DNA of 64,000 bases from JADKHC01 sp047600805. Lineage in GTDB: Bacteria; Verrucomicrobiota; Verrucomicrobiia; Opitutales; Opitutaceae. Shown here one piece after another: positions 44,886 through 54,145 of this stretch. The position numbers were made by a program, and so were the translations under genes. The DNA is taken from the NCBI GenBank assembly GCA_047600805.1, contig JASGKG010000001.1:186001-250000 (forward strand), given 5' to 3'. Each line of letters opens with the position of its first letter. The first letter of the stretch is position 1. A model generated the notes under the pieces. The model did no database searches. It saw nothing but the letters and a program-made list of their open reading frames with translations, and was not told where the DNA came from.

Positions 44886-46223
44886 TTAGTGGGGCTTAAT
44901 GCAAGAAAGCGTTTCTTTTTTCGCAGGCGAAGTTGGGGCGTCTGGGGTTGAGGTTTGCCGATCTGCGGAGCGCCGCCAGTAGTTCGCCAGAATCGAACCA
45001 GAGATGTTCATCCAAGGACTAAAAATTGCGGAGGCAAGCCCGACGGTGGCGAGTTTGCCCATCGAGCCAGCGATGCCGGAGGCCATGCCGCCGTTCTGCA
45101 GGCCCACTTCGAAGGCGACGGAGCGTGCGGAGTTTTTGTCGAGGCCGCACGCGCGACTGAGCCAGTAACCGAAGAAATAGCCAGCAGCGTTGTGGAGCGC
45201 GGCCGCAAGGAAAAGAAGGCCGCCGATTTTGAGCAGGTTGTCGCGGCCTGCGGCTGTCGTGACGGTTGTGAAATAGACAATGCCGAACATCGAGGCCAAG
45301 GGCGTCCATTGATCGAGCTTCGAAATCACACGTGTGGCTCCGTGGTAAACGACACCGAAGACAATCGCCGCCAGGAAAAACCCAAACGCGCCGATCCAGT
45401 GCAACGCGTCCGGGGTTACGCGCGACGTAAGCCACGACCAAACTCCCAGGGGTAAAGCGAGCAGCCAAATCGCGCTTATTAACGCCAACGTGCTAACGAC
45501 GCGCCAGCCGCGAGGACTGGCAGATTTCAAATAATCGTGGAGCAATGCCGCTCCGATGGGCACGAGCACGATTTTGATGATCTCCATCATCATGTTGAAA
45601 AACTTCACTTCCACCATCGTGCCGGCGAGAAGCTTCATCAGCAAAGGTGTCATCAGCGGTGCCACCATCGTCGTGATCGCGGTGACCGTGACCGATAGCA
45701 CGAGGTTCGACTTGGCGATGTAGGCCATTACATTTGAGGCCAAGCCGCTAGAACAGGAACCAATTAAGATGATGCCGGCGGCGATCTCCGGCTCGAAGTG
45801 GAAGATTCTCGTCAGACCCAAACCTACCAGCGGCATCACGGTGAAGTGACAGACGATGCCGACCAGGACGCCGAGCGGATTTTTCGCGACGCCAGCGAAG
45901 TCACGCAGGCTCATCTGCGTGCCCATGCCGAACATCACGAGCTGAACAACCACGAGAATGAGCCATTTGTTGCGCAGATCGAAATCGCCCCAGCGCGTGA
46001 ACGCAGCGGGATAAATCAATCCGGCTACGACCGCCACGGCGATCCAAGCGGTGAATTGGTAGCCCTTCAGCTTTGGAATTGCACCAAGACCGATGGCGAA
46101 CCCCGCGGCGAGGACGATGGCGCACGGCTGCCAGATGGCAGGTCGGTTGAGTGACAAGCCGGCAGCCACGGGGAAAAGCGCAAGTGCTGCCGCGCCAAGA
46201 AAGAGGCGCCGGATTTGGAGCAT
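44886..46223 (-). CDS. BASS-family Na+-coupled symporter (SBF domain)
   Basis: A 445-residue membrane protein with about ten helices. Characteristic blocks are MFGMGTQMSLRDF, GIVCHFTVMPLVGLGLT, AAGIILIGSCSSGLASNVMAYIAKSNLVLSVTVTA (seen in parts, the GSCSSG loop being typical of the bile-acid:sodium symporter family) and FEVGLQNGGMASGIA. It should carry an organic anion with sodium. Given its place among sugar-acid and glycolate genes, a sugar acid or glycolate is a plausible cargo. The ATG at 46223 is preferred over a TTG at 46238. Confidence 0.88.
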   Translation of the reverse strand: MLQIRRLFLGAAALALFPVAAGLSLNRPAIWQPCAIVLAAGFAIGLGAIPKLKGYQFTAWIAVAVVAGLIYPAAFTRWGDFDLRNKWLILVVVQLVMFGMGTQMSLRDFAGVAKNPLGVLVGIVCHFTVMPLVGLGLTRIFHFEPEIAAGIILIGSCSSGLASNVMAYIAKSNLVLSVTVTAITTMVAPLMTPLLMKLLAGTMVEVKFFNMMMEIIKIVLVPIGAALLHDYLKSASPRGWRVVSTLALISAIWLLALPLGVWSWLTSRVTPDALHWIGAFGFFLAAIVFGVVYHGATRVISKLDQWTPLASMFGIVYFTTVTTAAGRDNLLKIGGLLFLAAALHNAAGYFFGYWLSRACGLDKNSARSVAFEVGLQNGGMASGIAGSMGKLATVGLASAIFSPWMNISGSILANYWRRSADRQTSTPDAPTSPAKKETLSCIKPH

Positions 46224-46300
46224 GGGGGCGGAAAGCAAACGGGGCTAAACTTAACGATATAGAAAGAGGACGAGCATTGCGCTCGAAAAGAACCAACGGA

Positions 46301-46963
46301 TTAGACTAACAGGGTGGCTAAGTGCTCGATCGCGATCGGTGGGCTGGCGAAGATCGGGACGCGGCGATCGGCAGGCGCGAGAGTATCGACGACACGGGCC
46401 ATGGAGGCTTGAGCGAGCAGGATCACGTCGACTTGCGTGGAGAGTTCGCGGAGCGCGTTTGCCACCAGCGAATCGTGTTTCGCGGCATCACCGCTCATGA
46501 GAGCTTCGAAGGCGCCGTCGCAGAGCTTCGAGGTGACCTCGAGTTGTTTTCCTGCGAGCACAGCGCGTCGCCGGACGAGATCGGTTGTCGGGTTGAGTGT
46601 GGTCGGCAAGGTAGCGATGACACCGATACGCTTGCCGGCTTGCACTGCTTTGTCGGTCATGGGTTGATCGACACGAAGAACAGGGACTGCGCAAAACGGC
46701 GCCGCGGCCTCGACCGCAGGTCCGATAGAGGAGCACGTCACTAAAATCTGGTCCGCACCGCCAGCTTCAGCTGATTCGATGTAGCTCGCGACGCGGCGGG
46801 CGATGTCCGCGGTCAGCGAACCTTTTTTGCGAATGCCGGAAACGAGGCTGTCATCGACGATGTTGAACGTAGAGACGCCCGGTAACTTTTCCTTGCAGAG
46901 CGCGGCGAAAACCGGGACGAGCGTGGCGGAGGTGTGAATCAGGGCGAGGGTTTTGGGTTTCAT
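46301..46963 (-). CDS. Asp/Glu/hydantoin racemase-family protein, single Cys
   Basis: A 220-residue cytoplasmic protein of the aspartate/glutamate-racemase superfamily. The first catalytic Cys is kept at about residue 77 (ILVTCSSIGPAV), but the second position, normally in a block like LGCTG, reads LLAQASMAR with Gln. Such one-Cys members include decarboxylases and isomerases rather than racemases. It lies 12 bases after the DUF1537 kinase gene and may act on an intermediate of the same pathway. Confidence 0.75.
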   Translation of the reverse strand: MKPKTLALIHTSATLVPVFAALCKEKLPGVSTFNIVDDSLVSGIRKKGSLTADIARRVASYIESAEAGGADQILVTCSSIGPAVEAAAPFCAVPVLRVDQPMTDKAVQAGKRIGVIATLPTTLNPTTDLVRRRAVLAGKQLEVTSKLCDGAFEALMSGDAAKHDSLVANALRELSTQVDVILLAQASMARVVDTLAPADRRVPIFASPPIAIEHLATLLV

Positions 46964-46975
46964 GAAGTGGAGAGC

Positions 46976-48301
46976 TCAAGTGAAGGCCACGCAGGAGAAA
47001 TAGTCTTCCGCGCCGACTTGGCCGCCTTTGAAATTGACGGCGAGACCTTCGATCAGCGGATCGGTTGAATGAGCGCGGCAGAGCGGGGCACCGGGCGCGA
47101 GCGGTGCAATCATTTCCACGGCTTCGATGCCGAGTGCTCGGGCCGCGTAACTTGACGTATCGCCACCGGCAAACATCACGCGGCGCACCTTGCCTTGCGC
47201 GACAGCGGCTTGGGCGATCACGCCGAGGGTGGTGCCAAGGATGCGCGAGCCGTCGCGAGAGAGCGGTGTGTCGACCGGGCCGCGGCTGGTGTAGGCGACG
47301 ACGTGGCGTCCGGCGCGCAGGTGTGAAACGATGATGCGAATCGTGGCTTCCACGTCTTCACCGCGAGTGAGCGCTGCGACGTCGAGCTGAACATGGCCGA
47401 AACCCGTATTACCGGCAAAAGCAATCTGCGCAGCCGTCACGGGGGAACAACTACCCGAAATAACCAAGAGCGGGGTGGTCGACAGTGGCTGAGGCCAGGT
47501 CGACGGCGGACTGAGCTTCATGGTTTTGGTCCAGTGCGCACCTAAAGCCATCTCGATGCCGGACGAACCCACTGAGAAAAGCGGTTGTTCAGGTTTCCCG
47601 TAGGCGTCGATCAACTCGCCGATGAGTTCCAATTGATCGCCGTACAAACCGTCGAGCAAAACGATCTCGGGTTTTCCGCTCAGCAATTTCTCGAGCTCGG
47701 CGCGCGCTTCTGTCGCGGGCATGGCGAGTTTCAGAATATCGAAGAGTGCGATCGTCTTGGCGGTTTGCTTCGCAAGATGGAGGCGCAGGTCGCTTTCGTT
47801 GGCCGGCGTGACGGGATGGCGGCTCATGGACGGATGGCGATCCAACCGGAAGATTTCGCCTTGGCTGCCGATGCCCATGCGCGCGAAAAGATTTCCAAAA
47901 ACGCAATGGCGGCCGAGTGCAGGCGCTGCGACCAGCAACGGGATGAAGGGCGCACCGAACACGGAAGCGCCGACGTCAATTGCACGACCGATGCTGCCGA
48001 CTTCTGGAGAAGAATCGAAGGTCGAGCAGACTTTGTAATGCACATGCCGCGCGCCGAGCGTGCGCAGTGATTCGAACGCTGGACGGAGTTCTTTTTCCAT
48101 CGCGTCTGGGGCTAGCGAACGCGTCAGACCCGCGACTCCCACCGCTTGGATGCCGGGGTAGAGCTTGAGCCGATCCGGAGTGGGCGGGTCGAGAAAGAGC
48201 GTCGTGTTGATGCCAGCTCTCGTCAGAAATTCCAAAGCGTCCGTAGAACCGGTAAAGTCGTCGCCGTAGTAGGCGAGAAGGAGGTCGGATTTAGCAGTCA
48301 T
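46976..48301 (-). CDS. DUF1537 four-carbon acid sugar kinase-family protein
   Basis: A 441-residue kinase of the OtnK/DUF1537 family. The N-terminal substrate domain has LAYYGDDFTGSTDALEFL, and the C-terminal nucleotide domain has VVAYTSRGPVD and VMFAGGDTSSYAARALG. Members phosphorylate sugar acids such as threonate or 3-oxo-isoapionate. The frame is open 125 codons upstream, but the Met at 48301 begins the conserved domain and the upstream part overlaps the RuBisCO-like gene's start region. Pairing with the RuBisCO-like gene 76 bases upstream is known from the 3-oxo-isoapionate pathway. Confidence 0.88.
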   Translation of the reverse strand: MTAKSDLLLAYYGDDFTGSTDALEFLTRAGINTTLFLDPPTPDRLKLYPGIQAVGVAGLTRSLAPDAMEKELRPAFESLRTLGARHVHYKVCSTFDSSPEVGSIGRAIDVGASVFGAPFIPLLVAAPALGRHCVFGNLFARMGIGSQGEIFRLDRHPSMSRHPVTPANESDLRLHLAKQTAKTIALFDILKLAMPATEARAELEKLLSGKPEIVLLDGLYGDQLELIGELIDAYGKPEQPLFSVGSSGIEMALGAHWTKTMKLSPPSTWPQPLSTTPLLVISGSCSPVTAAQIAFAGNTGFGHVQLDVAALTRGEDVEATIRIIVSHLRAGRHVVAYTSRGPVDTPLSRDGSRILGTTLGVIAQAAVAQGKVRRVMFAGGDTSSYAARALGIEAVEMIAPLAPGAPLCRAHSTDPLIEGLAVNFKGGQVGAEDYFSCVAFT

Positions 48302-48377
48302 GTGACCACGAAAGCACAGAGTTGGCAGAAGTGAAATGGAGCGTAATACCCGAAATTCCCGTTGGATTTTGTCTGGA

Positions 48378-49625
48378 TTATTTCGATTTTCCAAACTTCG
48401 CGACGGACTTGGCCAGTTCCGGGTACTTTGCGGCCGCTTGTTCTGCGGTGAGCCCTTCAACGGCGGCTTCCCACCATTTTCGTAAAGCGTGAACGCCCGC
48501 GGGAGGGCCGTCCGGATGGGCCATGATCCCGCCGCCCGCCATGTAGAGCAGATCAACCGTTTGGGTACGGCGAAAGGTTTCGGGTGCTTGACCACCCCAT
48601 TGGCCCGACGAGACGACCGGAAGGACCGACATACCGCCGAGTAACGGACGCCGACACGCTTCGATCGAGCGAACAACGGAGTCGTCGGATTCCCAAAATT
48701 TGTTGGCGATGCCGTTCACATGAAGTTGATCCACGCCTGCCAGCCGCCAGAGCACCTGATAGGCGGGAAACTCGATGCCGAGCAGCGGATGCCGATTCAG
48801 CATGCCCCAGCCGTTGCGGTGGCCGTGGATCGCCAGCTGGCCGCGGTCGCAGAGCTTTTTCGAAGCGGAGAGCCCGACGCTGTTGAGACTAACCATCGCG
48901 CAGGTGCCACCAGCCGAGGCAACCTTGTCGTAGTGCCGTTGCATCGCGTCGAGTTCGTCGCTAATGTTGAACGCGTACATCGCCTTTTTTCCCGTGCGTT
49001 CCGCGTGGGCGTTGATCACGCGCATGATGGCGTCGACGCGTTCGTCGAAAGGCGAATGCGGCGGATCTGCCATCAGCTCGTCGTCTTTTAGGAAATCGAT
49101 GCCGGCCTCGATCAACGTTTTCACGAGCTCGGCGGTTTGCGCAGGACTAAGGCCAATGCTGGGCTTGATGATCGTCCCTATAAGTGGGCGCCCTTCAACG
49201 CCGGTGAGTTTGCGACAGCCCGCGACGCCGAATTTAGGTCCGCGGAAATGTTCGGCAAAGGAACCCGGCACGTCGATATCCATTAGCTTCAGGCCGGAAA
49301 ATTGAGCCAACTCGTAGAGATTGCCCTGGATCGTGGAGACGATGGTCGGCAGGTTGTAGCCGAAGTTTTCGATCGACCAAGAAATGGTGATCTCGGCGCG
49401 GCGATACGACGCGGCGGGAGGGCGACCGGTTGGTATGGCTGGCGCGGATACCGTTTCAAGCTCGACGATTTTTTCCACCCGCGCAGCGAAACGCTGCTTC
49501 AGTTCGGCGGTCTCGCCGGGGACTTCGACGAACGTGCCTGACGACTGTTCTCCTGCGAGCGATGCCGCGGCTTTCTCGACCGGAAGCGGAGTTTCGATGT
49601 AGTACTTGGCAGTGAGACGTTCCAT
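48378..49625 (-). CDS. RuBisCO-like protein (form IV)
   Basis: A 415-residue homologue of the RuBisCO large subunit. Retained active-site residues are the Lys in GTIIKPSIGLSP and the carbamylated-Lys/Asp/Asp-Glu site in DFLKDDELMADPP, with the His loop AIHGHRNGWG; the C-terminal GGGIMAHPDGPPAGV binds phosphate. Photosynthetic RuBisCO residues are not all present. Known members include isomerases of methionine salvage and the 3-oxo-isoapionate-4-phosphate decarboxylase or transcarboxylase/hydrolase, the latter giving 3-phosphoglycerate and glycolate. Neighbouring DUF1537 kinase and glycolate oxidase favour the second. It starts 8 bases after the GH43 gene. Confidence 0.9.
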   Translation of the reverse strand: MERLTAKYYIETPLPVEKAAASLAGEQSSGTFVEVPGETAELKQRFAARVEKIVELETVSAPAIPTGRPPAASYRRAEITISWSIENFGYNLPTIVSTIQGNLYELAQFSGLKLMDIDVPGSFAEHFRGPKFGVAGCRKLTGVEGRPLIGTIIKPSIGLSPAQTAELVKTLIEAGIDFLKDDELMADPPHSPFDERVDAIMRVINAHAERTGKKAMYAFNISDELDAMQRHYDKVASAGGTCAMVSLNSVGLSASKKLCDRGQLAIHGHRNGWGMLNRHPLLGIEFPAYQVLWRLAGVDQLHVNGIANKFWESDDSVVRSIEACRRPLLGGMSVLPVVSSGQWGGQAPETFRRTQTVDLLYMAGGGIMAHPDGPPAGVHALRKWWEAAVEGLTAEQAAAKYPELAKSVAKFGKSK

Positions 49626-49633
49626 GAGGCAGG

Positions 49634-51334
49634 TTATTTTTGGCCGGGAGTGACGCGGAAATGTTCGAAGTCGGCGTTCTTGCTTGTGGTGGCGCCGTCA
49701 CGCATTGCGAAGATGCCAAATGTGGCGGCGGTCCAGACGTTGCCCTCGCGAATGAAGGCACCGGAAGTGTCGCGTGATTTGTATTTTCCGACCCAGCCGA
49801 GGTCGGGATTACCGCGCAGCTGGCCGCGAAGATGATGCGCGCTCGCGCCGAAATAGATACTGCCTCCGAGTTTCGTCCAGGCTTGGCCGTCAGGGCCAAA
49901 GTAGAACGTCGCCGACTCGTCGCCATCGACAACGATCTTAAAGTGCACGGTGTCGCCGTGCGGATTTGGCGTTGACCACAAATCAGTGCGTTGGCCTGAA
50001 TCGATTTTTCCGACAGCAATGACGGGTTTTCCGTCGCGGACGGTGGATACGAGCCAGAAGTTCATTTTCGGGTCGTGGAACATGTGCAAGCCGGCGGCTT
50101 CGTGGCCCTCGCGCGCAGCAAAAGTGACCTTCGTTTCAAAGCAGAACGCTTTGTCGATTACGCGTTGTTGGAAAACGACGGGCAGCGTTTCCGCCGACCC
50201 GGGATCGCGGCCCTGTGTGCGGATGCGCAGGACTCCGGGCCTCTCGGACAGCGACCAGAATTTTCCGCTGAAATCGGGGGCGCAGGTGAAAAACCATTGT
50301 AGCCCGAGTTTGGCGGAATCGAAATCGTCGGACTGAGCGAGTGCGAAGTCGCTTGGCGGCAAACCAGGGCCTTCGAAGATGTCTGTTGGTACCTTGCCGG
50401 TGGTTGGGCGCCACCAGCCATCCGCGGTCCACTCGATCTTCTGCATGAGCATTTGCCGTCCGAGCGTGTAGAATGCGGTCTCGTGGGCGTGGCAACCGAG
50501 AAACCATTCGCCTTTTTGCGCCTGAATGAGCGTGCCGTGCGCGGGTGCCTCGAACCTTGCGCCGTTGTCGGTGGAAAACATCACCGGGTTGTGCGGATCT
50601 TCTTCCCACGGTCCGCTCAGCTTTCGGGCGCGAAGCGTGGAGATGGTGCTTGGTTCGTGCGGCAAGGTGCCACCGTCGGAAAAGAGCAAATAGTACCAGC
50701 CATCATGTTTGAAAATGGCCGGGCCTTCGAACAGGCGGTATTTCGAGCGATCGAGCTGGCAAACGTCACGCGCAATTTTAAGACCGTCTTTTGAGAGCTC
50801 GTGGATTTTCCCGTGGCTCAACACAAGGTACAGTCGGCCGTCGTCGTCGGCGAAAAAACCTGGATCGATGCCAAGGTTATCGCCAAGAAAAGACATCGTG
50901 TACGGGCCTTCGGGTCGATCCGCGCTGAAAACATAAACCGAATGATCCCGACAAGGAGCGTAGATGAGAAACTGTTTTGTAGTTGGGTTGTAGCCCATAT
51001 CCACGCCCCAGATGCCGTCGCGGGTGTTGCCAGCCGGGATTTTCGGATGTGTGACAAAAGCATGTCCGATATAGCGCCAGTGAATGAGATCGCGGCTGTG
51101 CGCGATCGGGATACCGGGCTGCCAGCCGAACGAAGAGCGGCAGCTGTAGTAATCGTCGCCGACGCGGATCAAAGCGGGATCGGACCAGTCCCCGCGAATG
51201 ATCGGATTAGCGGTTGCAGCAGTTTTTCGCTCTGTGGCGGTGAGGCTAACGACCAAGGCACTACAACCAACGATGAGGCAAATTCCGCGAAATACTCGCC
51301 TTATGATGTTGAACGCGTTGCCGGTCATTTTCAT
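49634..51334 (-). CDS. GH43-family glycosidase with C-terminal concanavalin-like domain
   Basis: A 566-residue secreted enzyme with a signal peptide (about residues 1-35). The five-bladed GH43 propeller shows the three acidic catalytic residues in GDWSDPALIRVGDDYY, IDPGFFADDDGR and RLFEGPAIFKHDGWYY. The C-terminal part from about 365 is a DUF1349/GH43_C2-like beta-sandwich (GSIYFGASAHHLRGQLRGN). Likely activity is alpha-L-arabinofuranosidase or beta-xylosidase on pectin side chains; subfamily is not determined. It lies between GH78 and the RuBisCO-like gene. Confidence 0.88.
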   Translation of the reverse strand: MKMTGNAFNIIRRVFRGICLIVGCSALVVSLTATERKTAATANPIIRGDWSDPALIRVGDDYYSCRSSFGWQPGIPIAHSRDLIHWRYIGHAFVTHPKIPAGNTRDGIWGVDMGYNPTTKQFLIYAPCRDHSVYVFSADRPEGPYTMSFLGDNLGIDPGFFADDDGRLYLVLSHGKIHELSKDGLKIARDVCQLDRSKYRLFEGPAIFKHDGWYYLLFSDGGTLPHEPSTISTLRARKLSGPWEEDPHNPVMFSTDNGARFEAPAHGTLIQAQKGEWFLGCHAHETAFYTLGRQMLMQKIEWTADGWWRPTTGKVPTDIFEGPGLPPSDFALAQSDDFDSAKLGLQWFFTCAPDFSGKFWSLSERPGVLRIRTQGRDPGSAETLPVVFQQRVIDKAFCFETKVTFAAREGHEAAGLHMFHDPKMNFWLVSTVRDGKPVIAVGKIDSGQRTDLWSTPNPHGDTVHFKIVVDGDESATFYFGPDGQAWTKLGGSIYFGASAHHLRGQLRGNPDLGWVGKYKSRDTSGAFIREGNVWTAATFGIFAMRDGATTSKNADFEHFRVTPGQK

Positions 51335-51352
51335 GGCGAGGCGAGCGGCATG

Positions 51353-54118
51353 CTAGAGTTGGACGACGCTCGACAGGGTGTAGCTGCCGGCAGGTGCGAA
51401 CAGGACGAATTGATCTCCCGGGAGTGGCCTGAGACCGTCCATCGACGGCTCTGCGTCAGCCGTATGCGGCAGATAAACGATTGCGGTGCAGTTCGCAGGG
51501 ATGCGAATGGACCACGTGAATTTTTCACCGTCGAGCTTCCAAGCGCTCTCAATTTCGCCGTGCATCGTTCGATAGGTGGCGCGGGCGTAGCTGAGGCCGG
51601 CACCGAGGTAAGGCCGCAGGATGAAATGTTGGAAGCCGGGCTTTTCGGGATCGAGTTCGATGCCGGCGACGTGGCGAAACAACCACTCGCCGACAGAGCC
51701 AAGCGAGTAGTGGTTGAACGAATTCATTAACGGATGGAAGAACCCATCCTTCTCGGTCCAACCATTCCACCGCTCCCAAATTGTCGTCGCGCCGTGTTTC
51801 ACCGGGTAGAGCCACGAGGGATAAGTGTCCTGCAAGAGGAGGCGGTAGGCGACGTCGGAACGGCCGGCCAGCGTGAGCTGCGGATTGAGGTGGCTGATGC
51901 CGACAAATCCGGTGCTGAGATGCCAATCGAGGTCGGCGATGTTTTTGACCAAATGGTCGGCGGCGGGCGCGCGGAGATTTTTCGGGAGCAGATCGAACGC
52001 GAGCGCCAGCAAGTAGGCGGTCTGCGTTTCGACCGTCATGCGGCCATCGGCAAGGACAAATTCCTTCTGAAAAGCGGTACGGACTTTTTCGAACATCGCC
52101 GTGAAACCCGCAGCTTCGGCATCGCGGCCAACGGCGCGCGCCATGGCAGCCATCTTGGCGGCGTCATCGGCCCAGTAGGCGGTTGCGAGAAGATTTTTCA
52201 TCGGCGAGTGCGTGCGGAACTCGCGGTCAGAAGGGATGCAAAGCCAGTCGCCGTAGTTGTTGCGGAGATCGCGCGTGCGAAGGCCGTCGGGGTTGGTTCG
52301 GTCGAGATACGCGAGCCATGCGGTCATGGCGTTCCAGTGGCGCTCGATGATGCGGGTATCGCCGTAAACCTTCCAGATGGTATGCGGAATGATAACGCCA
52401 GCGTCGGCCCAGCCTGCGCCGCCACAAAGATCGTCGAGGCCGACAAAGTTTTTGCCCTCCCGCAGACGTGGCGCGGTGTCCGGAAATAGACCGTCAGGTG
52501 TCTGTGCGTCCTCGACATCAACCATCCACTTGGTGAAAAACGCAGCGACGTCCATGTTGTACGACGCGGTGCGAAGAAAAACTTGTGCGTCGCCCATCCA
52601 GCCGAGACGTTCGTCGCGCTGCGGGCAATCGGTAGGGACGCTGAGGAAGTTGTCGCGCTGCGACCAAACGCCGTTGAGCCAGAGACGGTTCACCTCTGCA
52701 TTCGAACACTCGAAATGACCGGCGAGAGGCGTGGCGGAGTGAATAACGCAGCCGGTGACGGTAGCGAGGTCGGGCCGGAACTTGTCATCTAATAAATGAC
52801 CATTGTCCGTGCTGTATGCGGTGAGTTCGAGGTACTGGAACCCGTGGAAGGTGAAGTGCGGCTCGTAAGTCTCGCCGTGCGAATCTCCGCGGACGATGTA
52901 GGTGTCGGTTGCTTTGGCACGGCGGAGATTTTCGGTGTAAAGCGTGCCGTCGGGACTCAGCCGTTCGCCATGACGAACCACGATCTTGGTACCTGCGGGA
53001 AGGGGCGGGAGTTTTAAACGCGCCCAGCCGGAAATGTTTTGCGCGAGATCGTAGATCCAGACGCCGGGTTTAATTTCATTCAGTGAAACCGACGTGAGCA
53101 GTTCGGTGATGCGGACTGGTTCGGCACGCTGTGCGACTAGCGGCGCGGTGGGTGCGGGCACTTCTTGGGCCGGCAGCCAAGGCGCGGAAATGTGAGATTT
53201 AGAATTTGAAATTTTAAAATCAGGCCTGTCCCAGTCGATGCGCTCGCGGCGGGCGTCGTAGGTTTCGCCCATCATGAAGTCGGAGGTGATGATGGGGCCC
53301 GTTTCGCACTGCCACGACTGGTCGGTGGCGAACGTGAGCCGTTTTCCATCGACCAGTTCAACTTCCAACTGAAGGGCGAAACTGTTGGTTAGGGAGCCGT
53401 AGCGGCAGCGTGTTTCCTGCCAGCCAACATAGCCGGACCACCAGCCATCGCCAAGCGTGGCGCCGAGCGCGTTGCGGCCTTGGGTGAGCAGTGCCGTGAC
53501 ATCGTAGGTGCGGTATTGGACGCGCTTGTCGTAGTCGGTCCACTCGGGCGCGAAAAGGTCTTTGCCGATTCGCCGGCCATTGGCCCGCAGTTCGAAGATA
53601 CCGCGAGCGCTGGCGTAAACTGTTGCGCGTATGATGGGCATCGGAATTTCGAATTCCTTGCGAAAGAGCCCCGGAGTGCCGGGTTCCGTTAGCGTGGGTG
53701 CAATGGCCTCTTTGTCCCGGCGAATGATTTCCGGATCGGCGGCGATCCATTTGGCCGACCAATCTGACTTTTCTAACAGCCCCATCGACCAAAACGCAGG
53801 TGCTGATTGCACGCGAGCGCCAGTCTCGTCCCAGACTTCGACAGACCAGTAACACATTTGGCGCGAGGCAAGTGGCTGGCCCGCGTAAGCGACGTGAGTC
53901 GTTTGTGAGCTTTGGACTTTTCCGCTGTCCCAGAAGTCGCTCTTACCGCTGGCGAGTAGTTCAGCAGCACTGGCGACGCGAATCTGGTAGTCGATTTGGC
54001 GTGCACCGCGGCGTCCGCTCTCGAGCTGCCAGCTCAGCCGCGGCAAGCGTTCGTCGATCCCGAGAGGATTGACGAGGTATTCGCAGCGAAGGTGAGAGAC
54101 GCGAAGGTCTTGGGACAT
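51353..54118 (-). CDS. GH78 alpha-L-rhamnosidase
   Basis: A 921-residue enzyme that releases terminal alpha-linked L-rhamnose. The opening HLRCEYLVNPLGIDERLPRLSW and the catalytic-region block FLSVPTDCPQRDERLGWMGDAQVF are typical, followed by the alpha/alpha-barrel (GGAGWADAGVIIPHTIW) and a C-terminal block (ATTIWERWNGW, FNHYSLGSVGEWLF). There is no signal peptide, so it may act on imported oligosaccharides. It follows the MFS transporter gene by 27 bases. Confidence 0.94.
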   Translation of the reverse strand: MSQDLRVSHLRCEYLVNPLGIDERLPRLSWQLESGRRGARQIDYQIRVASAAELLASGKSDFWDSGKVQSSQTTHVAYAGQPLASRQMCYWSVEVWDETGARVQSAPAFWSMGLLEKSDWSAKWIAADPEIIRRDKEAIAPTLTEPGTPGLFRKEFEIPMPIIRATVYASARGIFELRANGRRIGKDLFAPEWTDYDKRVQYRTYDVTALLTQGRNALGATLGDGWWSGYVGWQETRCRYGSLTNSFALQLEVELVDGKRLTFATDQSWQCETGPIITSDFMMGETYDARRERIDWDRPDFKISNSKSHISAPWLPAQEVPAPTAPLVAQRAEPVRITELLTSVSLNEIKPGVWIYDLAQNISGWARLKLPPLPAGTKIVVRHGERLSPDGTLYTENLRRAKATDTYIVRGDSHGETYEPHFTFHGFQYLELTAYSTDNGHLLDDKFRPDLATVTGCVIHSATPLAGHFECSNAEVNRLWLNGVWSQRDNFLSVPTDCPQRDERLGWMGDAQVFLRTASYNMDVAAFFTKWMVDVEDAQTPDGLFPDTAPRLREGKNFVGLDDLCGGAGWADAGVIIPHTIWKVYGDTRIIERHWNAMTAWLAYLDRTNPDGLRTRDLRNNYGDWLCIPSDREFRTHSPMKNLLATAYWADDAAKMAAMARAVGRDAEAAGFTAMFEKVRTAFQKEFVLADGRMTVETQTAYLLALAFDLLPKNLRAPAADHLVKNIADLDWHLSTGFVGISHLNPQLTLAGRSDVAYRLLLQDTYPSWLYPVKHGATTIWERWNGWTEKDGFFHPLMNSFNHYSLGSVGEWLFRHVAGIELDPEKPGFQHFILRPYLGAGLSYARATYRTMHGEIESAWKLDGEKFTWSIRIPANCTAIVYLPHTADAEPSMDGLRPLPGDQFVLFAPAGSYTLSSVVQL

Positions 54119-54145
54119 GCGAAGAAATTAAACCTCTGTGGGCAG

